From Frankia alni ACN14a (GTDB lineage: Bacteria; Actinomycetota; Actinomycetes; Frankiales; Frankiaceae): a stretch of 64,000 nt of DNA. The stretch lies in NCBI RefSeq assembly GCF_000058485.1, contig NC_008278.1:5512962-5576961 (forward strand). The letters are read 5' to 3'. Below the pieces are notes generated by a model, which did no database searches, was not told where the DNA came from, and saw nothing but the letters and a program-made list of their open reading frames with translations. Positions 8,359-16,575 of this stretch are shown here, piece after piece; position 1 is the stretch's first letter; every line of letters starts with the position of its first letter. The position numbers and the translations under genes are program-made.

Positions 8359-8868
8359 AGCGGCGACGCGGGCCCGCAGCGGGGCGAGGACCTCCCAGCG
8401 AGCCTGGTTGTGCACGGCGTCGGCGAGGGCATCGTGGGCGTTGGCCGGCGGCGGCGGCAGTGCCGGGCGGCCGACGTCCTCCCAGAGCTGACGCAGGTCC
8501 CGGGTGAACCGCGGAAGCGCCGCGGGCAGGTCGGTCATCGTCCCGAAGAGCTGGCAGAGCACCACGTGGTCATAGGCGCCGTACCAGGCCCAGAGCTCCG
8601 GCGTGCCGTCGGCGGTCAGCAGCGCGGCGATCTCCTCGCGGATCCGCGCGCGGGACCGCCACGCCGGGTCGGCGGGCGGCGGTAGCTGGTCGAGGACGTT
8701 GCGACGGACCCACGGCACCGCGAAGGCCGGGTCGAACTCGGTGGACACGGCGTAGTAGCGCTGCGCGCCGTCCTCGCTGACGATGCCGATGCTGACCAGA
8801 TCCAGCCAGAGATGATCGGCCTCACGGCGCTCGATGAACTCGGTGTCGTAGAAGAATCGGGTGCCCAC
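8338..8868 (-). CDS. RNase AS-type 3'-5' exoribonuclease (Rv2179c family)
   Basis: A 176-residue DEDD exonuclease. FYDTEFIE at the N-terminus supplies the first two metal-binding acids, WAWYGAYDHVVLCQLFG the third, and NAHDALADAVHNQ the histidine and last aspartate. The mycobacterial homologue Rv2179c is reported to trim adenylated RNA 3' ends and also lies next to aroG. The start is GTG 8868, with GGAGGAG 9 nt upstream inside the end of the preceding gene; the gap to that gene is only 4 nt, so the two are probably cotranscribed. The last residues (AAAPSPRR) derive from the 25-bp repeat. Confidence 0.88.
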   Translation of the reverse strand: MGTRFFYDTEFIERREADHLWLDLVSIGIVSEDGAQRYYAVSTEFDPAFAVPWVRRNVLDQLPPPADPAWRSRARIREEIAALLTADGTPELWAWYGAYDHVVLCQLFGTMTDLPAALPRFTRDLRQLWEDVGRPALPPPPANAHDALADAVHNQARWEVLAPLRARVAAAPSPRR

Positions 8869-8872
8869 CGGC

Positions 8873-10546
8873 TCAGTCTCCTCCGCGGTCCGGATCGGCG
8901 GGAACGGACGCCTGCCCCGGGACCACCACCGGCCGCCGCTCCGCCGGCTCGGCCGGCGCGGGCCGCGGGTGCAGCGGCGCCGGGTCGAGCGGCGCCAGGT
9001 CCAGCGGCGACGACCAGCCGGGCGGGCCGGAGGGGCCCGAGCGACGCGAGCGTCGGCGCCAGGGCCGGAACACGAACGCGAGCGGCGCCGCCGCGCCGGC
9101 CGCCCCGACCAGGGGCAACACCCACAACAGCGGCCCGGAGTAGTCGTCGTCGCGGCCCTCGGCAGCCGCCGGGGCAGGGGTGACCGATCCCGCCGCCCCC
9201 GCCGCGGGGACCGGCGAGGTCGCGCAGCCGCCCGCGCCCGCGGCCGCGGGCGCGCGCACCTGCGGGCCGGCGGTGGCCGGGGAGACCCGGACGTCGACCC
9301 GGGCCGCGCCGGGCTCGGCCACGACGCACAGCAGGCCCGCACCCGGCGCCGAGGTCACCCGCGCGCCGACGACCTGGACCTGGTACCCCTGCGGATAGGA
9401 CCATGCCGGCACGCTGATGGCCGTCGCCGCACCGGGCGCGAGGGAACCGCCGGCGGGCCCCTCGGTCCGGTAGGAGACGGTGAGGACCCGCGCGTCGTCG
9501 AACCGCAACGACTCGGGGGTTCCCGCGACGGCCACCGGGTACGGACGGACGATCTCTGCCGGGGCGGCCGGGAGCGACCCGCCGCCCAGGGCCTGCGGCG
9601 GGTCGGTGCCAACCGTCCCGCCCGTGCCGCTGGGCGCGTCGTAGAACCAGCTCAGCCCGAACGCGTCCGCGGCCGACGCCAGGGCGCGCACCGCCGCGGG
9701 CGAGCCGTCCTTCCACCCGACCAGGTAGCCGGTCGGGTCGTTGACGGCGACGGTGGCGGCGGCGTCGAACGGCGCCGGGCGGTCCCGCCACAGCAGATGG
9801 TCGGGGTCCTGCGCCGTGACGGCTTCGGCCAACGCCGCCCCGATGCCCGCCGCCCCGATGCCCGCGGCGGGGACCTCGTAGCCGATCAGGCCCGGTTCCC
9901 CGCGGAACCGGGTCGCCAGCCGGCCGAGGCCGGTGGCGAGCGTCGCGCCCGACAGCGCCTGGCCACGGGCGGCGGGAACGAGGCGCAGCACGACTCGCAT
10001 CCCGCGGCCGGTGAACGCCCGGGTCAGGCCCGTGACCTGATCGAGCCCGGGATCGGCGGCGGCGCGCGCGGTGGCGTCGGACGCCGGCCAGCCGGCGGTG
10101 GCCGGAAAGCGGCCGCCCGCGGCCACCGGCACCGCGAGGCGCACGCCGCTGAAGCCGTAGGCGATCCAGGTGTCGAGGTCGGCGGCGGTCGGGGTGACTC
10201 CGGCCGGCACCGTCATCCCGCGGATGACGACCGCTCGGCGCTCGCCGTCGGTCAGGTAGGCCCCGGAGTGGCCGATGGTGCCGGCGGGGGCGGGAGCCGC
10301 GGGGGCGGGCACCACTGGGGCGGGAGCGGCGAGTGCGGCCGGGCCGCCGGCGACGAGGCAGCCGGCGATCGCGCCAAGCGCAAGCAGCAGCACGGCGGGC
10401 CGGCGGGCGCTCTGGCGCGCGCCGGGCGCGCCGGTGCGGCGGCCACGGCCCCGCCGCGAGCCCGGAGCACACCGCCACCGGCGCGCGCCAGCCGACCGAT
10501 CAACCACCGCCGGCAAAGGACCGCAATCGCGACGCACGCGGACCAT
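8873..10546 (-). CDS. Secreted, membrane-anchored GH5/endoglycosylceramidase-like protein, probably inactive
   Basis: A 557-residue exported protein. After a basic leader comes a signal segment (about 47-72, AVLLLALGAIAGCLVAGG) with an Ala/Pro-rich cleavage zone, then a TIM-barrel-like region starting VVIRGMTVPAG and GFSGVRLAVPVA that resembles GH5 endoglycosylceramidases. The C-terminal beta domain (YPVAVAGTPESLRFDD, then ISVPAWSYPQGYQVQVVGA) is typical of those enzymes. A final membrane segment (about 483-505) and a basic tail anchor it. Where active enzymes have the catalytic NEP motif, this protein reads GLIGYEVPAAGIG, and no clear C-terminal nucleophile motif is visible, so it is probably a binding or structural derivative. 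The ATG start has AGG abutting it; GTG 10504 is an alternative. Confidence 0.7.
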   Translation of the reverse strand: MVRVRRDCGPLPAVVDRSAGARRWRCAPGSRRGRGRRTGAPGARQSARRPAVLLLALGAIAGCLVAGGPAALAAPAPVVPAPAAPAPAGTIGHSGAYLTDGERRAVVIRGMTVPAGVTPTAADLDTWIAYGFSGVRLAVPVAAGGRFPATAGWPASDATARAAADPGLDQVTGLTRAFTGRGMRVVLRLVPAARGQALSGATLATGLGRLATRFRGEPGLIGYEVPAAGIGAAGIGAALAEAVTAQDPDHLLWRDRPAPFDAAATVAVNDPTGYLVGWKDGSPAAVRALASAADAFGLSWFYDAPSGTGGTVGTDPPQALGGGSLPAAPAEIVRPYPVAVAGTPESLRFDDARVLTVSYRTEGPAGGSLAPGAATAISVPAWSYPQGYQVQVVGARVTSAPGAGLLCVVAEPGAARVDVRVSPATAGPQVRAPAAAGAGGCATSPVPAAGAAGSVTPAPAAAEGRDDDYSGPLLWVLPLVGAAGAAAPLAFVFRPWRRRSRRSGPSGPPGWSSPLDLAPLDPAPLHPRPAPAEPAERRPVVVPGQASVPADPDRGGD

Positions 10547-10570
10547 CCTGCCGTGTTGCCGCCAGCCGGG

Positions 10571-11527
10571 TCAGACCGCCCGGTCGGCGTGGTCGTCGGA
10601 GCCGCGCGGGCGGGTCGGCGCGGCCACGGGCCGGGCCGGGCGTTCGCCCGCCGCCGCGGCCGGTCCCTCGGGGATCCCCGCCACCGCCCCGGCCGCCGGC
10701 ACGTGTCCAGCCGCCGCCGGCACCGACCCCGTACCCGCAGTCGTGCCGGTCCCGGCAGTCGTCCCCGTCCCCGCAGCCGGCAGCGTCCCCGCGGCCGGCG
10801 TCGACCGTCCGGCCGGCACCGAGGTGCCAGCGGCACGGGCGGCGGCAATCTCCTCCTTGGCCCGCTTGGCGTACATGTCGACGTACTCCTGGCCCGACAG
10901 GGCCATCAGTTCGTACATGATCTGGTCGGTGATCGACCGCAGCACGAACCGGTCGTCCGCCATGTCGGCGTAGCGGGAGAAGTCGAGGGGCCGACCGACC
11001 CGCATCCCGATCCGGCGGATCTTCGGGACGAGCTGTCCGGGCGGCTGCACCTCGAACGTGCCGATCATCGCGACCGGGATCACCGGCACGCCGGCCTCCA
11101 GGGCCATGCGGGCGACGCCGATCTTGCCGCGGTAGAGGCGACCGTCGGGCGAGCGGGTGCCCTCCGGGTAGATGCCGATCAGCCGGCCCTGACGCAGGAC
11201 CCGCACGCCGGAGCGCAGGGCACCCTCGCTCGCCTTGCCGCCGCTGCGGTCGATCGGGATCTGGCCGGCGCCGCTGAAGAACACGCGCTTGAACCAGCCC
11301 TTGACGCCAGCCTCGGTGAAGTAGTCGCTCTTGGCCAGGAAGGTCACCCGACGCGGCACCACCACCGGCAGGAAGAAGTGATCCAGAAAGGAGAGGTGGT
11401 TGCCGGCGAGGATCGCGGGGCCCTCCAGGGGGATGTTCTCGGCTCCCTCCACCCACGGACGCCAGACCACCCGAAGGATCGGCGTCAGGACCGCCTTGAG
11501 CACCCAGTAGAACAAGACAGCTCCCAC
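10571..11527 (-). CDS. 1-acylglycerol-3-phosphate O-acyltransferase (PlsC family)
   Basis: Membrane-associated acyltransferase of phospholipid synthesis, 318 residues. The catalytic box NHLSFLD (NHx4D) is near residue 43 and the substrate motif YPEGTRSP near 119; the N-terminal hydrophobic segment begins FYWVLKAVLTPILRVVW. The last about 80 residues form an Ala/Gly/Thr/Pro-rich tail with repeated AGTGTT units that is absent from most homologues. The GTG start has only a weak GGTGA upstream. The M. tuberculosis counterpart by position is Rv2182c. Confidence 0.9.
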   Translation of the reverse strand: MGAVLFYWVLKAVLTPILRVVWRPWVEGAENIPLEGPAILAGNHLSFLDHFFLPVVVPRRVTFLAKSDYFTEAGVKGWFKRVFFSGAGQIPIDRSGGKASEGALRSGVRVLRQGRLIGIYPEGTRSPDGRLYRGKIGVARMALEAGVPVIPVAMIGTFEVQPPGQLVPKIRRIGMRVGRPLDFSRYADMADDRFVLRSITDQIMYELMALSGQEYVDMYAKRAKEEIAAARAAGTSVPAGRSTPAAGTLPAAGTGTTAGTGTTAGTGSVPAAAGHVPAAGAVAGIPEGPAAAAGERPARPVAAPTRPRGSDDHADRAV

Positions 11528-12053
11528 CTGGTCACCGCCGTCAGACGACGCCCGCCGGGGGCGGCCGTGGCCGGACCGCCCGTCTCCATCCGCCGCCGAT
11601 CACACCAGAACCGAGCATCCCACCGTGCGCCAGGTGGGGCACGGCGGCGCTCCGTGGCCCGCGGACTGCGACGGTACGCGGGCCGCCCGGCGGACCCGGC
11701 CCGGCCATGGTCGCCGAGGGACGCCAGCCGCCCGCAGGTCCGGTGATCGGCCATCATCACGTCCCTCCAACGCCGATGCGGCCCGGGTCGTGCCCACGGT
11801 CGCCGGTCGGGCCCCGACGGCACGCAACTCGCCGGGCGCGCGCGGACCGGCCCACGCCTATATCATCCCAGCCGGGGCTTTCTCGGTCCCGGCGGGATCC
11901 TGGCGTTTCGACGGGGTCCGCACGACCGTGAGATACGCACGATCGTGGCCTCAGCCCGCGGACCGTGCGAGCATACGTTTACCGGCGCTTTCCTTTCGCG
12001 CCGCCCGCGGACGTGGCATGCGGGCGGGCCCAGGGCACGAAAGGCGGATCACG
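11528..12053. other. Divergent intergenic region between plsC and the esterase
   Basis: About 525 bases separating divergent genes. Open frames exist on both strands but are Arg/Pro-rich, lack ribosome binding sites and match no family. An AT-richer stretch at 11860-11870 (CCTATATCATCC) and a near-palindromic GCACGATCGTGGC at 11937-11949 could belong to promoters or operators; I cannot assign them. Confidence 0.5.
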
Positions 12054-12851
12054 ATGGCGGGCTCCACCGGCACAGCCGTCCTACCCGGTGCCGAACCGTT
12101 CGAGTTCGCGGGTGGCCCGGTGGGCGTCCTGCTCGTCCACGGGTTCACCGGCTCGCCGGGCAGCATGCGGCCCTGGGGCGAGTCCCTCGCCGCCGCCGGG
12201 CTGACCGTCTCCTGCCCGCTGCTGCCGGGCCACGGCACCCGCTGGCAGGACATGGTTCCCACCACCTGGCCGGACTGGTACGCCACCGTGCAGGGCGCGT
12301 TCCTGCGCCTGCGGGCGGACTGTGAGCAGGTGTTCGTCATGGGCCTGTCGATGGGCGGGACGCTGACGCTGCGGCTGGCCGAGGAGCACGGCTCCGACCT
12401 CGCCGGCGTGGTCACCGTGAACGCGAGCCTGTCGACCGAGCGGTGGCACGCGGCGCTCGCCCCGCTGCTCGGGCGGTTCATCCCGGCCGTGCGCGGCGTC
12501 GCCGGCGACGTGAAGGCCAAGGGCGTGCCCGAGGTCGGTTACGACCGGGTGCCGCTGCTCGCGTTCGCCTCGCTGCGCAAGCTGTGGGGGGTGACCCGCG
12601 GCGACCTCGGGCGGATCGAGTGTCCGGTGCTCGCGTACCGCAGCGTCGTCGATCACGTGGTCGAGCCGAGCTCGGGGGCGATCCTGCTGGCCGGGGTGCG
12701 CGCGCCGATCGAGGAACGGCTGCTGCCGGACAGCTGGCACGTGGCAACCCTCGACAACGACAAGGAAACGATCTTCAAAGGCAGTCTGGACTTCGTCCAG
12801 CAGCATGCGGCGCGCGCGCTCGTGCCCGACACCCCCCGCGACGATGGCTGA
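12054..12851 (+). CDS. Alpha/beta hydrolase, carboxylesterase/monoacylglycerol lipase type
   Basis: A 265-residue serine hydrolase, no signal peptide. The oxyanion strand reads VGVLLVHGFTGSPGSMRPWG, the nucleophile elbow GLSMGG (about 98-103), with candidate acid SVVDHVVEP and catalytic histidine DSWHVATLD. The arrangement resembles Est30-type carboxylesterases and bacterial monoglyceride lipases. The ATG at 12054 has AAAGGCGG about 7 nt upstream. Its stop overlaps the following gene by 8 nt, suggesting coupled translation. The location beside PlsC and FadD15 suggests membrane-lipid turnover (inference). Confidence 0.88.
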   Translation: MAGSTGTAVLPGAEPFEFAGGPVGVLLVHGFTGSPGSMRPWGESLAAAGLTVSCPLLPGHGTRWQDMVPTTWPDWYATVQGAFLRLRADCEQVFVMGLSMGGTLTLRLAEEHGSDLAGVVTVNASLSTERWHAALAPLLGRFIPAVRGVAGDVKAKGVPEVGYDRVPLLAFASLRKLWGVTRGDLGRIECPVLAYRSVVDHVVEPSSGAILLAGVRAPIEERLLPDSWHVATLDNDKETIFKGSLDFVQQHAARALVPDTPRDDG

Positions 12852-13914
12852 GCATCCGCCGTCGCCGGGCCAGGGCGATCCCCGGCCGTCCGCGGCGAGC
12901 GCGGCGGAGCCCGACCGTCCGGTGACGGACCGCGGGGCGCCAGGGGCCGGCGTGGCACCCGCCGGGTGCGGCGCGGCACTGCCGGCCGAGACCGGCCCGT
13001 CCGATGCCGCGGGAACCCCTGCGGGTGGCGAGGCGTCGGGCGTGGCCGGCACGTGCGCGGGCGGCAGCCCGTCCGGACCCCCCGGCACCGCTGCGGCGTC
13101 CTCCACGGACCCCGGCCCGGCCGGGCCGGGGTCCTCGGCCGTCCCGCCGTCGACGGCACCGACTCCTTCGCCGGCCTCGACGCACCCGCCAGCCCCGCCG
13201 TCCTCCACCGGGCGGCCGGACGCCGCCGCCGGCGCCCCGGGGAAGCCGGAGGCGGACGAGGTCGTCGCCGGCGGAGGCGGGCAGGCCGGCCCAGCCGACG
13301 GACAGTCGCCCGGGTCTCGGCCCGAGGAGCCCGCCGCGCGGCCCGCGCCCCGTTCCCAGGAGGCCGACGACGCGGCCTTCCTCGATCTCATCGCGCACTT
13401 CGACGACGAGCCCGACACCCGGCGGTGGCCGGCGGCGGAGGACCTCGGCGACACCCGCCGCCCCACCGTGATCATCCTCCGTCCGCCGTTCGAGCCCGGC
13501 GTTCCGCCCGCGCCGGACGACCGCACCGATCCCGGCCTGGACGAGGCACCGCCGCCCCCGGGGCTGAACCCGCCCGGCATCGGCGGCGGGCGCGGCGCCG
13601 ACCCGGCCGACTTCGTCGTGATCGACCTGGGCGGATCGACCGACGCCCCGGCGGACCCGGAAGACGACCACTACGTGCCGCCACCGGCGCCGCCCCTGCC
13701 TCGGATCCGGCCGGTGACCCGCTGGGCGCTGGGCTCGATCGCCCTCGGGGTGGTCTTCCTCGTCGTGCCGACCCTGATCGGCTTCAACCAGTCGCGCGCG
13801 CAGGATGTCACCGGCGTGCTGCTGATCCTCGGTGGGGTCGGCACCCTCGTCGCCCGCATGGGTGACCGACCACCCACCGATGTCGACGGCCCCGACGACG
13901 GCGCGGTGATCTGA
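12844..13914 (+). CDS. Pro/Ala-rich protein with C-terminal membrane hairpin
   Basis: A 356-residue protein of unknown function. The first about 170 residues are a disordered Pro/Ala/Gly region; a more conserved acidic piece follows (DDAAFLDLIAHFDDEPDTRRW and PTVIILRPPFEPG). Near the C-terminus two membrane segments occur (ALGSIALGVVFLVVPTLIGF and VTGVLLILGGVGTLVARM). By position and C-terminal shape it may correspond to the short mycobacterial membrane protein Rv2183c, greatly extended at the N-terminus. It starts inside the end of the esterase gene (8-nt overlap). Confidence 0.7.
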   Translation: MAEHPPSPGQGDPRPSAASAAEPDRPVTDRGAPGAGVAPAGCGAALPAETGPSDAAGTPAGGEASGVAGTCAGGSPSGPPGTAAASSTDPGPAGPGSSAVPPSTAPTPSPASTHPPAPPSSTGRPDAAAGAPGKPEADEVVAGGGGQAGPADGQSPGSRPEEPAARPAPRSQEADDAAFLDLIAHFDDEPDTRRWPAAEDLGDTRRPTVIILRPPFEPGVPPAPDDRTDPGLDEAPPPPGLNPPGIGGGRGADPADFVVIDLGGSTDAPADPEDDHYVPPPAPPLPRIRPVTRWALGSIALGVVFLVVPTLIGFNQSRAQDVTGVLLILGGVGTLVARMGDRPPTDVDGPDDGAVI

Positions 13915-13936
13915 CCGCGACGGACCGGGGCAACCA

Positions 13937-13961
13937 GCCGCCGCGATGAACCTGCGGCGGC
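13937..13961 (+). terminator. Hairpin after the Pro/Ala-rich membrane gene
   Basis: An 8-bp perfect stem, GCCGCCGC (13937-13944) and GCGGCGGC (13954-13961), with a 9-nt loop lies 22 nt beyond the stop codon. Confidence 0.5.
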
Positions 13962-14163
13962 GAACCGGTGGTGCGGCCGGCGTCGGTGCGTGGCCGCGTG
14001 GTCGGGGCGCGCGCCCTGTGGACGTTCTCGCGCCCCGGCCGGATCCCGGGAACGGTCACCCCGGGCACACCGGAGGGAAGGCAGGGTCGGTGCATGGCAT
14101 CGGGCCTGAGGACGACGTCGGCGTGGCAGCCGTCGTACTGGCACCGAAGGGAAGGCGTTGGGC

Positions 14164-15429
14164 GTGCGTTACCACGAGAAGGTCGAGGTGCACGGGCACC
14201 TCATGGACACCGGTGTACTGGCCAGGGTGCTCGACGACGTGCTGGACTACGGCGGCGACTACCGGGTGGATCACATCGACCTGGGGCGCAGCCACGACGA
14301 CGAGTCCCACGCGGTCATCACCGTCGGCGCCGAGACGCCGCGGCGGCTCATGCGCATCCTCATGCGGATCCAGGTCCACGGGGTGAACAAGGTCGAGGCG
14401 GGCACGGCGCGCTGCGAGGCCGCGGACCGCGACGGTGCCTTCCCGCCGGACTTCTACTCGACCACGAACCTGGAGACCGTCGTCCATCTCGACGGCCAGT
14501 GGGTCCCGGTGGAGCACCCCGAGATGGACTGCGGCCTGGTCGTCTCCGGCGGGCGCGTCCGCACCGTCCCGGTGACGGACGTCCGCGCCGGCGACATGAT
14601 CGTCTGCGGGGTGGACGGGGTGAAGGTCGTCCTGCCGGTCACCGACCACTCCAGCCGGATCTACGCCGAGTACGAGGCGCTCGGCGCACCGCTTCCGAGC
14701 TCGACCCAGCCGCAGGCGGTCCTGGTGAAGGCGATCGCCCGCCAGGTCCGCGAGGTCAAGGCCGAGGGCGCCCAGGTGCTGTGGGTCGCCGGGCAGACGG
14801 TCGTCAGCACCGGCGCCGCACCCGCGCTCGTCGCCCTGGTCGAGGCCGGCTACGTCGACGTGCTGTTCACCGGGAACGCGCTGGCGACCCTGGACGTGGA
14901 GGCGGCGCTCTACGGCTCCCCGCTCGGCCTCGGGCCGCTGCGCAGCGGCCGGGTGCAGCGTGGCAGCGAGCAGCACATCCGCGCGATCAACACGATCCGC
15001 CGCGAGGGCTCGATCCAGGCCGCGGTGGAGTCCGGCGTCCTCTCCCAGGGGATCATGCACGCGATGGTGAAGGCGAACAAGACCTTCGTGCTCGTCGGTT
15101 CCGTGCGCGACGACGGCCCGCTGCCCGACGTCCACACCGACGTGGTCGAGGGGCAGCGGGCGATGCGCGCGGCGCTGCGCGGAGTCGGCTACGCACTGAT
15201 GATCGCCAGCGCCCAACACTCCGTGGCCACCGGCAACATCCTGCCGGCGTCGATTCCGGTCGCCTGCGTCGACGTGAACCCGACGACGGTGCACGCCCTC
15301 ACGGAACGCACCAGCGCGCACGCCGTCGGGGTCGTCGCCGACACGGGCCTGTTCCTGGAGGAGCTCGCCGTCGAGCTGGTGCCGGACTTCCGCCCACCCC
15401 GACCGGGGCCGGGCGGCCCGGGCGCCTGA
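14164..15429 (+). CDS. LOR/SDH (TIGR00300) family protein, ornithine cyclodeaminase-like
   Basis: A 421-residue cytoplasmic protein matching the conserved LOR/SDH domain family. Diagnostic segments are VEVHGHLMDTGVLARVLDDV at the N-terminus, DGAFPPDFYSTTNLETVV, EMDCGLVV, TGAAPALVALVEAGYVDVLF, TGNALATLDVEAALYG, RAINTIRREGSIQAAVESGV, GSVRDDGPLPDVHTDVVE and HSVATGNILPASIPVACVDV. Members include the NAD-dependent ornithine cyclodeaminase of Methanococcus and the C-terminal half of cyanobacterial AgrE. The protein has no arginine dihydrolase (guanidinohydrolase) half. GTG 14164 is chosen because AAGG at 14152-14155 is 8 nt away, while the TTG at 14158 is too close. It converges with glkA. The substrate remains to be shown. 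Confidence 0.8.
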   Translation: MRYHEKVEVHGHLMDTGVLARVLDDVLDYGGDYRVDHIDLGRSHDDESHAVITVGAETPRRLMRILMRIQVHGVNKVEAGTARCEAADRDGAFPPDFYSTTNLETVVHLDGQWVPVEHPEMDCGLVVSGGRVRTVPVTDVRAGDMIVCGVDGVKVVLPVTDHSSRIYAEYEALGAPLPSSTQPQAVLVKAIARQVREVKAEGAQVLWVAGQTVVSTGAAPALVALVEAGYVDVLFTGNALATLDVEAALYGSPLGLGPLRSGRVQRGSEQHIRAINTIRREGSIQAAVESGVLSQGIMHAMVKANKTFVLVGSVRDDGPLPDVHTDVVEGQRAMRAALRGVGYALMIASAQHSVATGNILPASIPVACVDVNPTTVHALTERTSAHAVGVVADTGLFLEELAVELVPDFRPPRPGPGGPGA

Positions 15430-15456
15430 ACCGGGGCCGCTCAGATCCCGGGCCGC

Positions 15457-16575
15457 TCAGATCCGGGCGAGGTCGGCGGCGCCGACGAGACCGGCCTGGG
15501 AACCGAGCTCGGCGATGACCACCTCGGCCGGGGGCCGATGCGCGCGGCCGGGCACCGTCTGGGCGAACCGCTCCCGGGCCGGGCCGAGCAGCAGGTCGCC
15601 GGAGTCCGACACCCCGCCGCCGATGACGAAACGGTCCGGGTCCAGCACGGCGGTCAGAGTCGCCATGCCCTCGCCGAGCCAGTGGCCGATCTCGGTCAGG
15701 CAGCGGATCGCCGCCGCGTCCCCCTTGCGGGCCGCCTCGGTGACATCCGGGCCGGTCAGCCGCTCGGCGTCACCCCCGCACGCCTCCAACATCGACGCGG
15801 CTGCGGACGGATCCGTCGCCGCGATCTGGCGCGCGGCGCGGACCAGCGCCCGACCGCTGGCGTACTGCTCCCAGCAGCCGCGGTTGCCGCACCCGCACAG
15901 GTGGCCGTCGGGCACCATCCGCATGTGGCCGGTCTCCGCGCCGATGCCGAACGCGCCGCGGTAGAGCTCGCCACCGAGGACGATGCCGCTGCCGATACCC
16001 GTGCCCACCGTGAGACAGACCAGGTCACGGCGCCCCCGCCCGGCACCGAACCGGTACTCGGCCCAGGCCATCGCGTTGGCGTCGTTCTCGACGACGACGG
16101 GCAGCCCGACGCGGCCGCTCACCTCGTCGCGCAGCGGCTCGTCGCGCCAGGCGAGGTTGGGAGCGAACAGGACCCGCGAGCGGTCCGCGTCGATCCAGCT
16201 GGCCGCGCCGATGCCGACCGCCTTCACCTCGTAGTCGGCGCTGAGCTCCGCCACCACGGCGGCGATGGTGTCCGCGACCTCGGACGCCGAATGACCGGGA
16301 GTCGGGCGCCGGACCGACGCGAGGACGGTGCCGGCGCCGTCGACGACGCCGGCGGCGACCTTCGTCCCCCCGACGTCCACGCCGATCGTGAGGCCCGCGG
16401 TGCACCGGTCGTCGTCGGCCGACCTGTCCGCGACGGCGGGCGGGAGGGGGCTGAGCGGGGCGTCCGAGCCCGCGGGACGGGCTGAGGAGCTGTCCGGCGC
16501 GCCGGGACGATCCGCGTTACCGGAACCATCCGGGCTGCCGGGACGATCCGAGCTGCCGGAAACAATGGTGCTCAC
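15457..16575 (-). CDS. glkA: ROK-family glucokinase
   Basis: Phosphorylates glucose in the cytoplasm; in Streptomyces GlkA also mediates carbon catabolite repression. After a disordered N-terminal extension of about 60 residues with degenerate repeats, the ATP site reads GVDVGGTKVAAGVV, the sugar site VVENDANAMAWAEYRFGAG, then GTGIGSGIVLGG, ETGHM and the ROK zinc cluster CGCGNRGCWEQYASG. Total length is 372 residues, longer than usual only because of the extension. The GTG start overlaps the stop of the preceding gene by 4 nt (GTGA), so translation is coupled. The real start could also lie later, near the first conserved residue. Confidence 0.93.
   Translation of the reverse strand: MSTIVSGSSDRPGSPDGSGNADRPGAPDSSSARPAGSDAPLSPLPPAVADRSADDDRCTAGLTIGVDVGGTKVAAGVVDGAGTVLASVRRPTPGHSASEVADTIAAVVAELSADYEVKAVGIGAASWIDADRSRVLFAPNLAWRDEPLRDEVSGRVGLPVVVENDANAMAWAEYRFGAGRGRRDLVCLTVGTGIGSGIVLGGELYRGAFGIGAETGHMRMVPDGHLCGCGNRGCWEQYASGRALVRAARQIAATDPSAAASMLEACGGDAERLTGPDVTEAARKGDAAAIRCLTEIGHWLGEGMATLTAVLDPDRFVIGGGVSDSGDLLLGPARERFAQTVPGRAHRPPAEVVIAELGSQAGLVGAADLARI

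Noticed and set aside
5860-8685. A 941-codon plus-strand frame opposite aroG and pfkA
   Set aside because: It mirrors two well-supported genes and has no recognisable protein sequence or ribosome binding site.
8861-11746. A 961-codon plus-strand frame opposite the GH5-like and plsC genes
   Set aside because: Composition is antisense shadow; the minus-strand genes have clear motifs.
11485-11823. A 112-codon minus-strand frame in the plsC/esterase gap
   Set aside because: Basic, unstructured sequence without a ribosome binding site; overlaps the plsC start.
12081-13580. A 499-codon minus-strand frame opposite the lipase and membrane genes
   Set aside because: Low-complexity Gly/Ala/Arg translation with no family match.
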